This document shows positions 33,201-43,989 of a stretch of 64,000 nt of DNA, in pieces. The position numbers and the translations under genes were made by a program. The notes beneath the pieces are model-generated. The model did no database searches and was not told where the DNA came from. It worked only from the letters and a program-made list of their open reading frames with translations. Each line of letters opens with the position of its first letter. Position 1 is the first letter of the stretch. This stretch comes from Campylorhamphus procurvoides (taxonomy: Eukaryota > Chordata > Aves > Passeriformes > Dendrocolaptidae): contig WBMV01006671.1 in assembly GCA_013396655.1 (NCBI GenBank), positions 1,275,003 through 1,339,002 of the forward strand, read 5' to 3'.

Positions 33201-36200
33201 GACTTGCTGAAGCTTCTCAAATCCCAGGCCAGTAAACAAGTTATTGTGAGGGAATTCTTGCAGGCTTATCACTGGTAAGTTATCTTTAATAAAACAGAAC
33301 AACTATCAATGGCTATCAATGGTGGCTTTAATACCCAGTGTGAGAGAAGTCAGCACTTGAAATCACAGTACAAAGCTGTGGCAACTATATTGCCTCTTCA
33401 TTGTGATGTGGAAGTTCAAACTTCTGATGAAAACAAAAGCTCTCTGGTGTACTCCACTGCTGCTTTTAATCCTAGGCTCATTTAACTTTATGGGAGTTGG
33501 AAATGGGTTATTGTTTCATTAGTTCTCTTTGAAGCCATGGCTGCAAGGTTGGATTCAAGCAAGTAGGTTGTGGCACATTAACATGAACCATATAGCGAAA
33601 ACTTAGTGTTAGGCTTTCTTTAGAGGAAAATATAAAAGGAATAATTGTCAGGAGTTAGTCTTATTACTTTAACTGCATCTAGCAGTGGCAAAAATGAAGA
33701 ATAATACCTCTTTGGAACATTCTGTTCTAGCATGATAAAAAATAGGAATTTTGTTTCTTTTTTTTTAACCTGATCTACTTGTACATGTGTTCTGTTGTGC
33801 ATCATGTGCTAACAGCACCTTTTTGGGAGTGCACTTTTCTTCTCTATCCACACTTGGCAAAAATACATTTTTGGTTGTGTCTAAAACTGCCAAATGTAAA
33901 GTGAGCACTGGCTGCTTGTGAGCATATGTGATGTTTTCTTGCTTCTGAGAGACTTTTGGGGAGGTGGGAAAAGTAAAATGCATTTTAATATATTGCATAG
34001 TATTGGGAAGTTAATAAGGTGTTTGCCAGGATATGGTCTCAGCCTTCTCTTCAGACCTGTTCTCATTTGAGTGTCTGTAACTACTAAGCAAATACAGACT
34101 ATTGAAAGTGTAGCCATATGGAGGTGTGCACACAGGACAATCACACTTTTCCTAAAGCACTTGAAAGCTGAGATTGAAAACTGTTACTTTACATTGTCAC
34201 CACAACTAGTGTGAGGCATCCACTGATTGATATATACAGCTCTTTGTTCTACTGTCATGTGAACAATCAGTACATCTGATTTTTCTGGTTAGAATGGATT
34301 TCTAAGTTTTCCCTTCATTTCATAGGCTAGTGTTATTGCCATTATAAAAACTGCCTTTTTTTTTTTAAGAATTTGAGGCTTATTTTCTCAGCTTTCAAAA
34401 ATTTTCTGCCTACACAGCATGCATTAATACTAATTATACATACAATTTTCTAAAACTTTTAGGTGCTTCTCTAAGGACTGGGATGTTACTGAGTATGGAG
34501 TGTGTGAACTGGCTGATATCATATCAGAAATTCCAGATACAACCATCTGTTTGTCACAGCAAGACAGTGAAATGGTAATTTGTATTCCCAAAAGAGGTAT
34601 GTCTGTGTGTATCTCTTGTACAGTTTCTAAATAAGTTTTTCTTTGACTATTTTAAAACTGCAGTAACTCAAGTGTATAGGAGTGGCTTGGATTTTTTTAT
34701 AATTGTATTTCTACCTTTAAAACTTAAGTTGCTAACCTCTAGCAAATCAAGAATTTTTTTTTTTCGTCAAACACTTATAATGAAATAGACAGGAAAAGAG
34801 GTGGGAAAACACATAAAATAATATTATTCCTTCTGCGTGTGGTTAAGCTTTCTGTGGAACGATGAGAGAATAGGCTGTTTACATACAGAAAAAATAGCAA
34901 CATAATTAGCTATTTGAAACCTCCTAAAATGCTGATTACCTGAGTATTTTGGACTTCAGACATGTGAGCTTAGTAAAGGTCTTCAGTAGTAGAAGAATAT
35001 GGTGACTTAGCAGGATTTGTGATTAGGCTGAAAATCAGCCACTGTATTTTATTATATTCTGTTGCATTTTTGAAGTGCTGTGATGTAGCTCTTCCTTTGT
35101 TTATTAATTTTAGAACGTACACAAGAAGAAATTGAACGAACCAAACAGTTTTCTAAGGAGGTTGTGGACTTACTGCGCCATCAGCCCCACTTTCGGATGC
35201 CCTTCAACAAATTTATTCCATGTTACCACCACCACTTTGGTCGTCAGTGCAAACTTGCTTACTATGGTTTTACAAAACTACTTGAACTCTTTGAAGCCAT
35301 ACCAGATGTCTTACTTGTAAGTTCTACAATCTTCAGCTGTACTGAAGCATTTTTCTGGGATCTACACAGTTGTCTCAGCAAAGGTTATATATCTCACAAA
35401 CTTTAGTATGAGTTATAAACCATGTATCTGTAATGTTTAGACAGCTGCATTTAAGATCTTTCATGATAAGTGTTCTGGTAAAAAGGTCCAAAGTTTTGGG
35501 CACATTCAGGAGGCTATCTGTTAACAAATTCAAGTTTATTAAAGTTGCCTTCAACTTGTTTTAAAATAGTTAACTATTTAGCTGCTTATTTTGTAGTATT
35601 TCAGAATTACATAATTACATAGTTCTGCTTGCTGTATAAACAGCTTTAGAGTTGGCTGAGCCCTGGTGGATAACAAATGATTGCCTGCAAGTGCTGAGTT
35701 TTAGCTGCTGACCACAATTTGTTCATCCACACTGGCTAAATCACTTTACAGAGTGTAATTCTGTTTTGTAGGTACTGGAATGTGGGGAGGAGAAAATCCT
35801 CACCCTCACCGAGGTGGAGCAAGTGAAAGCAGTTGCTGCCCAGTTTGTGAAGCTGCTGCGGTCGCAGAAGGACAACTGCCTGATGATGGCAGACCTGCTG
35901 CCCGAGTACAGCAAGACCTTTGGGTACTCCCTGCGCCTGCAGGACTACGATGTGAGCTCAGTGCCAGCTCTGATGCAGAAGCTCTGCCACGTTGTAAAGG
36001 TGAACTCTTATCTTTGGCATTTATCTATCCAACGCTATGTTCAGGAATTTTCTGTCTCAAGTTACATGTCTCAGTATGTGGAATTAAATGTTTCTGCCAG
36101 CATTGTTGGGAGGAGGAAATTCCAAAAGGATTTTAAATGTAGTTTCTCTATCCTTATGATGTTCTCTGTATTATTCTGCAGGCTTTCAGCTTTCCCTTGG

Positions 36201-39200
36201 AATACTCATGCTTATTTTGCAGATAATAAAGATTCTATTATAGTACTTATTTTAACAGTACAAGTTGTTTTTCCACTCTGCCTGACTTCTGTTAAAAAAG
36301 AATTTTCTTATAGCTGTTGTAGTTGTCAGTCTCTTAATGTTTCAGACATTTTGAGCTATGGTTTGAGACTTTGATTGTAAATAAATAGATGGTCTTACGT
36401 CAGTGGAAAAGAAACGTTACATGTTGGTTTAGTTGCTCCAGTTGTGTTAACTTAGTGGCTGGTGTTCAGGCTGGAGCTTAGTCAGGTCCAGTTGCCTTGG
36501 AACAAAGAGTTAAATCATACCTACCATGTGGACAGAAACTACCACACAGCTATACCGATCTTGTAACTTCAAAGTAAATATTTCCATGTAATAAGCTTGA
36601 TTTTGTGTGCTTTTGGCTAAGGGAGTATCAGATGCTGGTATGCAGTATCAGATACAGCTGTGCTCAAACCTCAGCTACACATCTGACTTAGAAATCCATC
36701 TTTGCCCTCTCCCTAACTTCCTTTCCAATTCATTTTCCAGGTTGTTGACACAGAGTCTGGCAAGCAAATTCAGCTGATCAACAGGAAATCTCTGCGCACT
36801 CTGACTGCCCAGCTGCTGGTCTTGCTGATGTCCTGGGATGGAACAGCCTTTCCCTCTGTTGAACAACTTAAGCAGCATTATGAAACAGTCCATGGTACTT
36901 CACTTAATCCATGTGAATATGGATTTATTACCTTAACTGAGCTCTTGAAGAGTCTGCCTTACTTGGTTGAGGTGTGTAAGCTCTTGTCTTTCTGGTGTGT
37001 CTCATACTTTGGAAAGGCAATGTGACTGGAGGATATGCAAGTGTGTGCTCTTACTCTCTTTTTTTCCTTTTTCTAATAGGTTTTTACCAATGGTGCAGCA
37101 GAAGAATATGTCAAGCTTACAAATCTCTATATGTTTGCAAAGAATGTAAGGTCCTTACTTCACACTTACCACTATCAGCAAATTTTTCTTCATGAGTTCC
37201 CAGTAGCATATAGCAAATACACTGGAGAAGTGCTGCAGCCTAAAGCATATGGATGCAGTAATTTAGAAGAGCTCTTGGGGGCAATTCCACAGGTATAAAG
37301 AATTCAGTTTTGCACAACTATATTGAGATTTCTGCGTGGATTAGAAGTAGTTATACAACTTCAGTTTCTGTTAATTGGGGTGAATTGCTGGAATAATTAC
37401 TTTCTCCAAGGAAGCTTATATCAGTTCCTAAAAATACAAATTTCTGAAATACCTGGACTGTATAATAAGGAAAAGAAAATAAATCTAGATCACCTCACAT
37501 TTTGGTTCAGCTTTGCTTAAGAACTGTTCCTAGTAAGGCCATAAACATCCCTGGCATCTATCAAGTGAGAGAAATGATTTTCTGTCTTGAGTGAATGAAT
37601 TGCACAGTCCTGAAACCTAAATGTGATCAGGGTGCATTATTGGGTTTAGGAGTGAAGAATTGTAGGACTTTGTCATAAGTGTCTTAGTGCAATTTTGCTA
37701 TGGCATCTTCTTGTCATCCACATGGCCTTAGTGCTGTAAGATAGTTTTGTGACCCAGTTTATGGTTATAAGCTTTCCTTTAAATAAGTCCTTTAAGTGGA
37801 GAGTGACAAAATGGAATTTTGCAACTCCAAATGTAAACTTTTAGTTTTGTTAATACATGGTTACTACACTTTCTGGCTCTGTGGTTTGCCTTTGGTATCA
37901 ATTATTTTGAGATAAAGCTTTTATTTGGGTAATGTAGTATGAGATAGCAGTGTGATTAATTTGCTTTTAGAAATAATGTCTGTGCAAAGCTGGATGAAAG
38001 GGAGTGAACAAACTGCTTTGAGCTTAACATGTGCTGATGTTCAATTCTGCTTTTTTCCTCAATAGGTGGTCTGGATTAAAGGACATGGCCATAAGAGAAT
38101 TGTGGTCCTGAAGAATGACATGAAAAGTAAGCCATTTCAATTTTTACCAGTATCCTAGTTTTCTTTTATTTTTTCTAAGGGGCAACTTGAGTAAACGAAC
38201 CAAATCAACTTGCCTTTTTGTAGCTCGTTTTAGCTCACCTAGTTTTCCCCCTGCTGATCATGTGGATGATCATGGAAATCAACTTACTGAAGATAATGGG
38301 CATATTATGGAGACCCCAGAATCCACTTCATCACTGGAACTAAGTCTAGGAAGACCTAACAATGGTAATGCAAGACTGATTTGTATAAGAATAACTGGGA
38401 AATGGTGAACTCCTTCATATTGTGCTGTGGTCTCCAGTTCTTTTACTACCTAAAGGTTGGAGAAGTTGTGAAATGGCTCTTGAGTTATTTCAGAAGTCTA
38501 GGCTTATCCCTTTCAAAATAAAGTGATTTAAGCTTTCAACTTAATTTTCACATGTAAATGTGTTAGTACATAAATAGTTGATAGATATTGGTGTGTCTGT
38601 AGGGTAGTTATCACGTAACTGGTCCTTCTCTGTTCAAGACTGTTCTGTAGGACTTGTTTCCTCAGCTGTTCTTCTACTACATAAGTTTGGCAAATACCAT
38701 ATTTTGATCTAGGGATATATTTACTCAGGCAGGCATTAGTTTAACATGCTAGTGCTTTGTCTGCTATATTGTATTTAGTTAGAAGCTCTTGATGCAGCAA
38801 ATTAATCTGAGATTAATTATTATTCATTAAATTAGCTTGGTATAAATATTTCAAATACTAAATAGCTCTCAGAATTGCATCAGGAGACTTCACATTTACC
38901 AGCTCTGAAACACTGACACCTTCACAGCTTACAGATGCTCTGAAAGATGTTCCCTTGGTTTTGCAGTTTCTAATCAAACAGAGCAAGAGCTCCTTTGCCT
39001 CACAAATACATCTCCTGTTGACCTGTTGTGTGAGCCAGTCCCTTCCTGCCTGCCATCCCCACAGCTGAGACCTGATCCCGTGGTTCTGGAGTCTGCAGAC
39101 CTCATTCAGTTTGAGGAACGCCCCACACCTCTCTCTGGTAAGAGTTTGCCTGCCTAAGTTGTGTTACTTATGGAAGATAACTTCACAGGTTGGAAACTAA

Positions 39201-39697
39201 AGCATCAAGCAAATGGCTGACTGTGAAATTCCCTTTAAATACACACATGACTGTATGTCACACAACAGGATGTGCTGGAAATACAGGTAGTTTCCATCAG
39301 AAACTCCAGTACTGACCAGAAGTACCCTGCTGTGTTTTATAGGGAACTTCCCCACCTCTGGAACTGCATTTGGCCAACTTGCAGCACCTTTCTCACCACA
39401 GGTAAATATTGTTTATTTTTCCAGAACAGGGCATTAGTAAATTGAGTTGCCTTATCTGTTTCAGAGATAATGATTTTAACAGAAGAAGAAAAACAGAGAA
39501 TTGTTACTCCAGCTCAAGAAAAATTGATCTCTGGTTCTGTGGTATCTGACACCACAGAGAATGCTTCAGTGCCTCCCTGTCAGTCCTCTGAAACCCAAGG
39601 AAACAAGGAAGCAACGGACAGCCCAGCCAAAAAGCAACACAAAAACAAGGTGAAATTGGCAGCCAACTTTTCACTTGCACCTATAACCAAGCTTTAA
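18105..39697 (+). CDS. MARF1: MARF1, meiosis regulator and mRNA stability factor 1 (26 coding exons, complete)
   Basis: MARF1 (limkain b1, KIAA0430) is an endoribonuclease that acts in mRNA decay with decapping factors; in mouse oocytes it controls meiosis and retrotransposon transcripts. All 26 coding exons were placed with GT-AG borders and matching phases, giving 1,745 residues, close to the human length of about 1,742. Domain order: Cys/His-rich N-terminal region (about 130-290); NYN ribonuclease domain (about 347-500) with the acidic motif FWDIENC (Asp353) and later acidic positions in [12 protein letters not shown] and [15 protein letters not shown]1 (about 506-580); RRM2 (about 780-860); an array of LOTUS/OST-HTH domains (about 885-1550); and a disordered tail ending [14 protein letters not shown]. 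The start at 18105 (MMEGN) matches the human start; the in-frame TTG at 18093 is not needed. No frameshift or missing catalytic motif was seen. Confidence 0.98.
18254..18295 (+). repeat. 21-base tandem duplication beside the MARF1 exon 2 donor
   Basis: Two copies of AATTCC(C/G)GACTTCCCTAGAAG with one mismatch, starting two bases after the donor GT (18252-18253). Intronic, although it also reads open in the exon frame. Confidence 0.9.
19795..20463 (+). CDS. MARF1: MARF1 exon 3
   Basis: 669 bases, 223 codons (residues 50-272). Begins [16 protein letters not shown] and ends YCSDCLSK. It encodes the Cys/His-rich N-terminal region ([22 protein letters not shown]). A five-codon GGT run (19999-20013) encodes poly-Gly, shorter than the Gly/Ser stretch in human. 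Confidence 0.97.
19999..20013 (+). repeat. MARF1: (GGT)5 coding microsatellite in MARF1 exon 3
   Basis: Five consecutive GGT codons encode Gly5 after MHC. The equivalent human position is a longer Gly/Ser run, so this is a length-variable site in a disordered region. Confidence 0.85.
21472..21646 (+). CDS. MARF1: MARF1 exon 4
   Basis: 175 bases encoding [20 protein letters not shown] through [16 protein letters not shown]. Ends in phase 1 within a Gly codon; donor ATATG/GTAAAC. Confidence 0.96.
23021..23247 (+). CDS. MARF1: MARF1 exon 5 (start of NYN domain)
   Basis: 227 bases encoding [20 protein letters not shown], then [20 protein letters not shown] and [14 protein letters not shown]. 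Carries the first catalytic acidic motif of the NYN/PIN-like nuclease fold. Donor TGCCAG/GTATCA. Confidence 0.98.
24114..24231 (+). CDS. MARF1: MARF1 exon 6 (NYN)
   Basis: 118 bases encoding [20 protein letters not shown] and [19 protein letters not shown]. Contains the AADDKLRQ acidic motif. Donor TCAA/GTAAGT. Confidence 0.97.
24904..25076 (+). CDS. MARF1: MARF1 exon 7 (NYN end)
   Basis: 173 bases encoding [20 protein letters not shown] through [14 protein letters not shown]. Contains the [12 protein letters not shown] motif and the C-terminal NYN helices. Acceptor TTTTCTCCAG; donor ATGCCG/GTAAAG. Confidence 0.97.
25877..26311 (+). CDS. MARF1: MARF1 exon 8 (RRM1)
   Basis: 435 bases, 145 codons, beginning [23 protein letters not shown]1 spans the first half (RNP-like [17 protein letters not shown]). 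The second half is a Lys/Ser-rich linker. Donor TTACAG/GTATTG. Confidence 0.97.
26825..26994 (+). CDS. MARF1: MARF1 exon 9 (linker)
   Basis: 170 bases encoding [20 protein letters not shown] and a Ser/Asn-rich low-complexity stretch. Poorly conserved inter-RRM linker. Ends in phase 2 at CAGAA/GTATGT. Confidence 0.93.
27093..27254 (+). CDS. MARF1: MARF1 exon 10 (linker)
   Basis: 162 bases encoding [20 protein letters not shown] and [20 protein letters not shown]. The acceptor AAATAG is weak (few pyrimidines close by), but phase and homology both require it. Confidence 0.93.
27936..28125 (+). CDS. MARF1: MARF1 exon 11 (start of RRM2)
   Basis: 190 bases encoding [20 protein letters not shown], then [20 protein letters not shown] to FSRYGK. 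Donor GCAAG/GTAAAG. Confidence 0.96.
28804..28982 (+). CDS. MARF1: MARF1 exon 12 (RRM2 end)
   Basis: 179 bases encoding [20 protein letters not shown] through [20 protein letters not shown]. Donor CTTAG/GTAATA. Confidence 0.97.
29905..29985 (+). CDS. MARF1: MARF1 exon 13
   Basis: 81-base small exon encoding [20 protein letters not shown] and TEIYEK, the start of the first LOTUS domain. Acceptor CTTTTGTAG; donor AAAAA/GTAAGT. Confidence 0.95.
30328..30564 (+). CDS. MARF1: MARF1 exon 14
   Basis: 237 bases encoding [20 protein letters not shown] through [19 protein letters not shown] and [13 protein letters not shown]. Completes LOTUS 1 and enters a Ser-rich spacer. Donor TTTAT/GTAAGC; the junction codon is Ile where human has Ser. 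Confidence 0.96.
31332..31451 (+). CDS. MARF1: MARF1 exon 15
   Basis: 120 bases encoding [20 protein letters not shown] and [19 protein letters not shown], part of LOTUS 2. Confidence 0.97.
31792..31967 (+). CDS. MARF1: MARF1 exon 16
   Basis: 176 bases encoding [20 protein letters not shown] through [16 protein letters not shown], end of LOTUS 2. Confidence 0.97.
32209..32429 (+). CDS. MARF1: MARF1 exon 17
   Basis: 221 bases encoding [20 protein letters not shown] through [25 protein letters not shown] 3 with its YHHHF signature. Confidence 0.98.
33132..33274 (+). CDS. MARF1: MARF1 exon 18
   Basis: 143 bases encoding [20 protein letters not shown] through [14 protein letters not shown], the junction of LOTUS 3 and 4. 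Confidence 0.97.
34463..34596 (+). CDS. MARF1: MARF1 exon 19
   Basis: 134 bases encoding [20 protein letters not shown] through [14 protein letters not shown] (LOTUS 4). Donor AAGAG/GTATGT. Confidence 0.97.
35114..35316 (+). CDS. MARF1: MARF1 exon 20
   Basis: 203 bases encoding [20 protein letters not shown] through [25 protein letters not shown] 5, a close sister of the exon-17 domain. Confidence 0.98.
35772..35999 (+). CDS. MARF1: MARF1 exon 21
   Basis: 228 bases encoding [20 protein letters not shown] through [20 protein letters not shown] (LOTUS 6). Noticeably more GC-rich than its neighbours. Confidence 0.98.
36741..36971 (+). CDS. MARF1: MARF1 exon 22
   Basis: 231 bases encoding [20 protein letters not shown] through [20 protein letters not shown] (LOTUS 7). 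Confidence 0.98.
37080..37292 (+). CDS. MARF1: MARF1 exon 23
   Basis: 213 bases encoding [20 protein letters not shown] through [17 protein letters not shown] (LOTUS 8). Confidence 0.97.
38066..38126 (+). CDS. MARF1: MARF1 exon 24
   Basis: 61-base exon encoding [20 protein letters not shown], the last LOTUS strand. Confidence 0.97.
38224..38364 (+). CDS. MARF1: MARF1 exon 25
   Basis: 141 bases encoding a low-complexity tail ([20 protein letters not shown] and on to [11 protein letters not shown]). Weakly conserved, but both splice sites and the phases fit. Confidence 0.9.
38967..39137 (+). CDS. MARF1: MARF1 exon 26
   Basis: 171 bases encoding [20 protein letters not shown] through [16 protein letters not shown]. 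The DLIQFEERP stretch is conserved in human. Confidence 0.96.
39343..39401 (+). other. Candidate cassette exon in MARF1 intron 26
   Basis: 59 bases bounded by acceptor GTTTTATAG and donor CACAG/GTAAAT. Open in the incoming phase 1, reading [12 protein letters not shown] and onward to AAPFSPQ. Inclusion shifts the frame so exon 27 would read Arg then stop. Could be a real alternative C-terminus, a poison exon or chance. Confidence 0.35.
39465..39697 (+). CDS. MARF1: MARF1 exon 27 (stop codon)
   Basis: Coding part is 233 bases including TAA at 39695-39697. Encodes [20 protein letters not shown] through the conserved end [15 protein letters not shown]. Confidence 0.97.
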
Positions 39698-41920
39698 CTC
39701 TTTCTTTTTAGTGTGAAAGACAAATACCTATGGACTCTGCACAAAGTAAAGTTGTTTGCTAGCCCAGATGTATTTTAATGAGAGGCCTAGAAAAATTAAT
39801 TTGTATTTAATGTATTCTGTGAAGATTTTGTTCCTTTTACACTGAACACAGCTGTTAGCAGGGCAGATTTTTTTCTATTACTTTGAAAAAAAATCTGGCA
39901 TTTGTTAAATTATTCTTAAATTTTACAGTTTTTCATAAATGTGTTCAGTAAAAGCAAAATATTAATAAAAAATGGGGCAGATTTTATTTTCTTTAAGCCT
40001 TGTTGGTGATGTAATCATACATGTAGCATATTGTATTCTATAGGCTGTTGCTTACTGGTATTGTTTCAGACAGTATTAATGAAATGCATGATTTGTCTTT
40101 CAAAAGCCTGTTGAGAAATTTTAACTCACTGACCTGAAATGACAAGAGTGAAGGGAGTTGTTTGTCCTCCAGAGGAGAAACTTGTTCTCTGACCTTTCAG
40201 ATGACTTGTAACTGCATTGGAAATTCTTGCCTAAAGATGTCTGTAGAAGATTATCTGGATCTTGTGTAAAACTTGTTTTAAATGTGTTTTTTCTGTAGCT
40301 TTCAGTTCCATTTAGGAGCTTTCTAAGACACTGATGCTTTAAGCTTCCCTCTTATATTTAGTTTCAGTCTGGCATGGGTTTGGTTAAGGAAAAGACTGTC
40401 TTGGGGTCATGAGTTTAAGATACAGACACACACATTTTCATTGTGTCTAGAAATGAAGTTAGGAAGATTCTAATATTTCTGAAATATGCATTTAATGCAT
40501 AAATTACAGATAATGGAGTGGGTCTTATGAAAATGGTTTGTGATGGAAGGTCCTGATGCTATTTCCACCTGTAAGGAAAGTTCTAGCTACATGTGGAAAT
40601 GCTAAGGTTGTTCTGCTTAACCTTGTTTTCTATTTTTAAGCATGTTCAGTAAATGGGAAGCTCGTTCTTTGTGCTGTCTTTTAGCTGTGTCTGTTTTTAT
40701 TCTAAGACTTACTCCTAGTGTTGGAAGCTTTCTTCGAATTGTGGTATCTTGTGTTGGCTTTTGAAAGGGCCAGATTTGGAAGAGAGGTTAAGTCAGTGGA
40801 AGACCTTAACTCTAGTTGGCAGAATTGTCCAGTGTGTGTGACTTTATACCCATTCTGGGTAACCATGGCATTTACAATGGGTTGTATTTGCCAGGCAGCA
40901 AACAAATTGCTTGTAGTATTGAAAGAACCTATACTAGAGGCTTTCCACTGGCCAACAGAATAGTTTTAGATGGATTCTATTGTAATATGTAAGAGATGGA
41001 ACACAGGCTCTAATTTCTCTGCCAGCAGCAAGAAATGCCACTGAATAATGGCTATAGACAGAATTTTTACTAGTCAGATTTTGTTATAAAATCTTTTATA
41101 TTTAGGCAAGTATTACCAGTAGTGAACTTAGAGCCATTGTAAGTGCAGAGAAACACTTGGAAGTTTTTCTGAGCATTATGGCACAGTATTTTGAGTCCCT
41201 AGTAAACCTCTACAGACATACTGCTATAGAAAAAGGAATTTAGAAGTAAGCTTTTTTGGAATGCTTTTAATGAGTTAAATGTAAGAAAATCTTTCACCTG
41301 AAGTTTGATAAAATTAACAGTGATCAGTCTAGAACTTCCTTTCAGAAGAGCACACATTGGAGACAAGACCAGCTGGGAATTGTATTTTTGTGAGATGCAG
41401 CTACAAGTCATCTGGAGTACTAAAGAAAAGCAGGTTTTTGCTTCAGAGGAGAACATGGTATTTGCCAAAATAAGTTTGGTGGTTATGCCACATACAGAGG
41501 TCAGCATATCTTATCTGGATTTGTGTGTGATTCTGCTGAAATCGCTGTTTGAAAGTAATAGAATAATACTTTTGAGAAGTTGTGTTCATAGTGTAACAAA
41601 ATAGCTGATTGAATTGCAATATATTTTTTTATCCAAAGGGTTAAATGAATGATGTGACTTAGATCTAAAAGCATTACAACCATGAAATTCTTTAATTTAG
41701 CAAATAAATGTACTACTTCAGATTCATGTTTGTTTAAAAGAAAAAAATGTCACTGAAGCCCTCAGTTCATGCACTATCTTTTTTCTTGGAAAGGGAGAGA
41801 GAAGAAAGTTCTTTTCTTAGCTGTCTACTTTGTTTGGACACTTTCTTTTGTGGCTCAAGTGCTGTTTTGTGTGTTTGGGACCAAACAGTTGTGTCAATAA
41901 AATTTTCAAGCAAGCATAAC
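39698..41920 (+). other. MARF1: MARF1 3' UTR (inferred end)
   Basis: About 2.2 kb of non-coding sequence after the stop, consistent with the long 3' UTR of the mammalian mRNA. It contains AATAAA at 39964-39969, 41703-41708 and 41896-41901. The end is set about 20 bases past the last of these. Confidence 0.6.
41896..41901 (+). terminator. Probable MARF1 polyadenylation signal
   Basis: AATAAA followed 20-35 bases later by T/GT-rich sequence (ACTTTTGTCCTTGTCTG), a typical downstream element. The signal at 39964 could give a short-UTR form. Confidence 0.55.
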
Positions 41921-43980
41921 TTTTGTCCTTGTCTGAAGACCTGGAAAAGAAACTCTATAGCAACACCACCAACCTTATAATCACCTCTTTGGAATGGAAT
42001 TTTTTCAGTAGTTGTGAATGTTTTTAAGTATATGAATGAGTAAAATCCCTCATAGCACCTCGTGTATGTGATTACCTTCAGAAGGTGAGTTTGTTTTAAA
42101 TGCTGCTTTGGTATTGTGCTGCAAACATTGCCACTTCTTTCATTCTCCCTTTATGTTAAGCCATCTGTTTCAAGTTACTAAAAGGTTTTTAGAAGTCATG
42201 ATGGATATAGCTACTTTTTTTTCTAAAATTAATATGGCTTGTTTTGCCTGCCATAATGTAACAGGAACAGACTAGTTGCATGGTGAGCTATGGCTTAACT
42301 CCTATTAATAGCATCTCTGCAGCATACATTACTTTTAATGTAGTATTCCTACTTGTATGGACTATTTTTGTTTAATATTACGTAGATGGATAAAATTAGA
42401 AAAAAAGTCTTAGCTCAAGTAGTTATTAAAATGGTTTGTAGAGCTATACATATGCTATAGAAAGCAGATTGATATAAATGGTATTCTCTGTTCTACAAGA
42501 AACTTCTGAAATGCCACTTCACGGTGTTATTTCAGAGAGTTTTCTACAGAGTTAAAAAGGCTTTGCTAAGATAGATCAGTTTTAACGCCTTTTTTTAGAT
42601 ATGCTTGTCTAGTCCTATCTAATGCTTAGCTGCCTCACATCTCAAGCACCTATATAAGAAAGATTGTTTTTTGCTCTTTTGGCTGATGACCACTGACAGT
42701 TGTTTTGTTGTTTTTCTTTACTCTGAGCATTGAAGTAGTTTGACTATAAGTAGTGGCAAGCTTGACAAAAGAAACCTAACCACGTTGGCTGCACTTAAAG
42801 GGAGAACTGTTTGCTGTGCAGGTTGGTGCATTTGGAAGCATCTCACATTTAATCTGAAGCCATTAGGACTGCATTCTTACATGATAACTGAAGGTTGTTG
42901 GCAGTGTAGTTGAAATAAAGAGGATACATGGACATTATGCAGTGACACCTAAGCACCTTCTCAGACTGTAGGTGAGTAATTTAATTTTACCTGAAGACCA
43001 GGATAAACATTTCATATGTGAAGGGAATTCAGAGAAAAACAGTCAAGTTGTACAGAGGGAAGGAGAGGAACAGTTCACAGACAGTCCTGTAACCAAAGAC
43101 TGCTTTTGTATTTTCTGCTGTGTTTTTTAAAGGTGCGGGAGGGAAATGTGAGGGTGGACTAGACAAATATGTGGAAACTTTCAGGACTCTGAGTGAGTTA
43201 GGATTAAATAATCCTAAATGGATTAGGGCAGGAATAGACTGGAAGTTTTTCTATCTGAAGTGTGTCAAAGTAGATTTGAAAGTCTAATCCTTTACAGCAT
43301 CAAGTCTGTTACAATCCACTGATTTCTGTAGCTGATGAGGTTTACTTTTTTAGGTATCAGTTTAAGCATTTCTTAGTGTCTTCACAAGTAGTTAAACCTC
43401 ACATGAAATGTTGCAGAAAACTGCCTCTCATTAAGAAACTAATAATCAGGATCCAGGTGTGGATGCTGATGTGTTCTCAATATCCCATGTGAAGTGTTGT
43501 GTCCATATGGAAGGAAGAGTAAGTTTTGGACTTGGTTTACATCTTTGATATGATCCCCTCTGAAAGCAGCCTGCTTGGCTGGCTGTTTACAGGGTGGATG
43601 GGATCATGGGAAAGGGTGGCATTTATGCTGGGGCAGAGTAGGATTGTGTTCTTTTAAATAATATGACTGCCCTTTTGGCTTAGCAATTATTTTGATACTC
43701 AGATATGTTGGCACCTTTATATTCTCAGTGTAAGGCTGGGAACTGTCTCTGTGCAGTGTTCTGGGCTGTAGTGAGGTTCCAAAGTCATCTGGGAGCACAA
43801 TGAGATTGGGGGTTTTGGTGGGTTTTGGTTTTTTCAGTGCGATGATCACTAACTTATCTAAGTATTCCTTTCTTGCAGAATAGTAATCCTTTTCTTTCTG
43901 AAAAGTGTAGCAGTGCAGTAAGTTCATCCCACCCCACTCCACAACCACTTCTTTCCTTCAGTAACAGAAACAAACAAATG
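41921..43980. other. MARF1-BMERB1 tail-to-tail interval
   Basis: No coding or RNA gene recognised on either strand; only short unrelated open frames. Confidence 0.55.
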
Positions 43981-43989
43981 CTCAGTATA

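Noticed and set aside
32209..35316. Similar YHHHF-containing exons 17 and 20 considered as a recent exon duplication
   Set aside because: Both are distinct LOTUS repeats present at the same places in the human protein, so the duplication is ancient.
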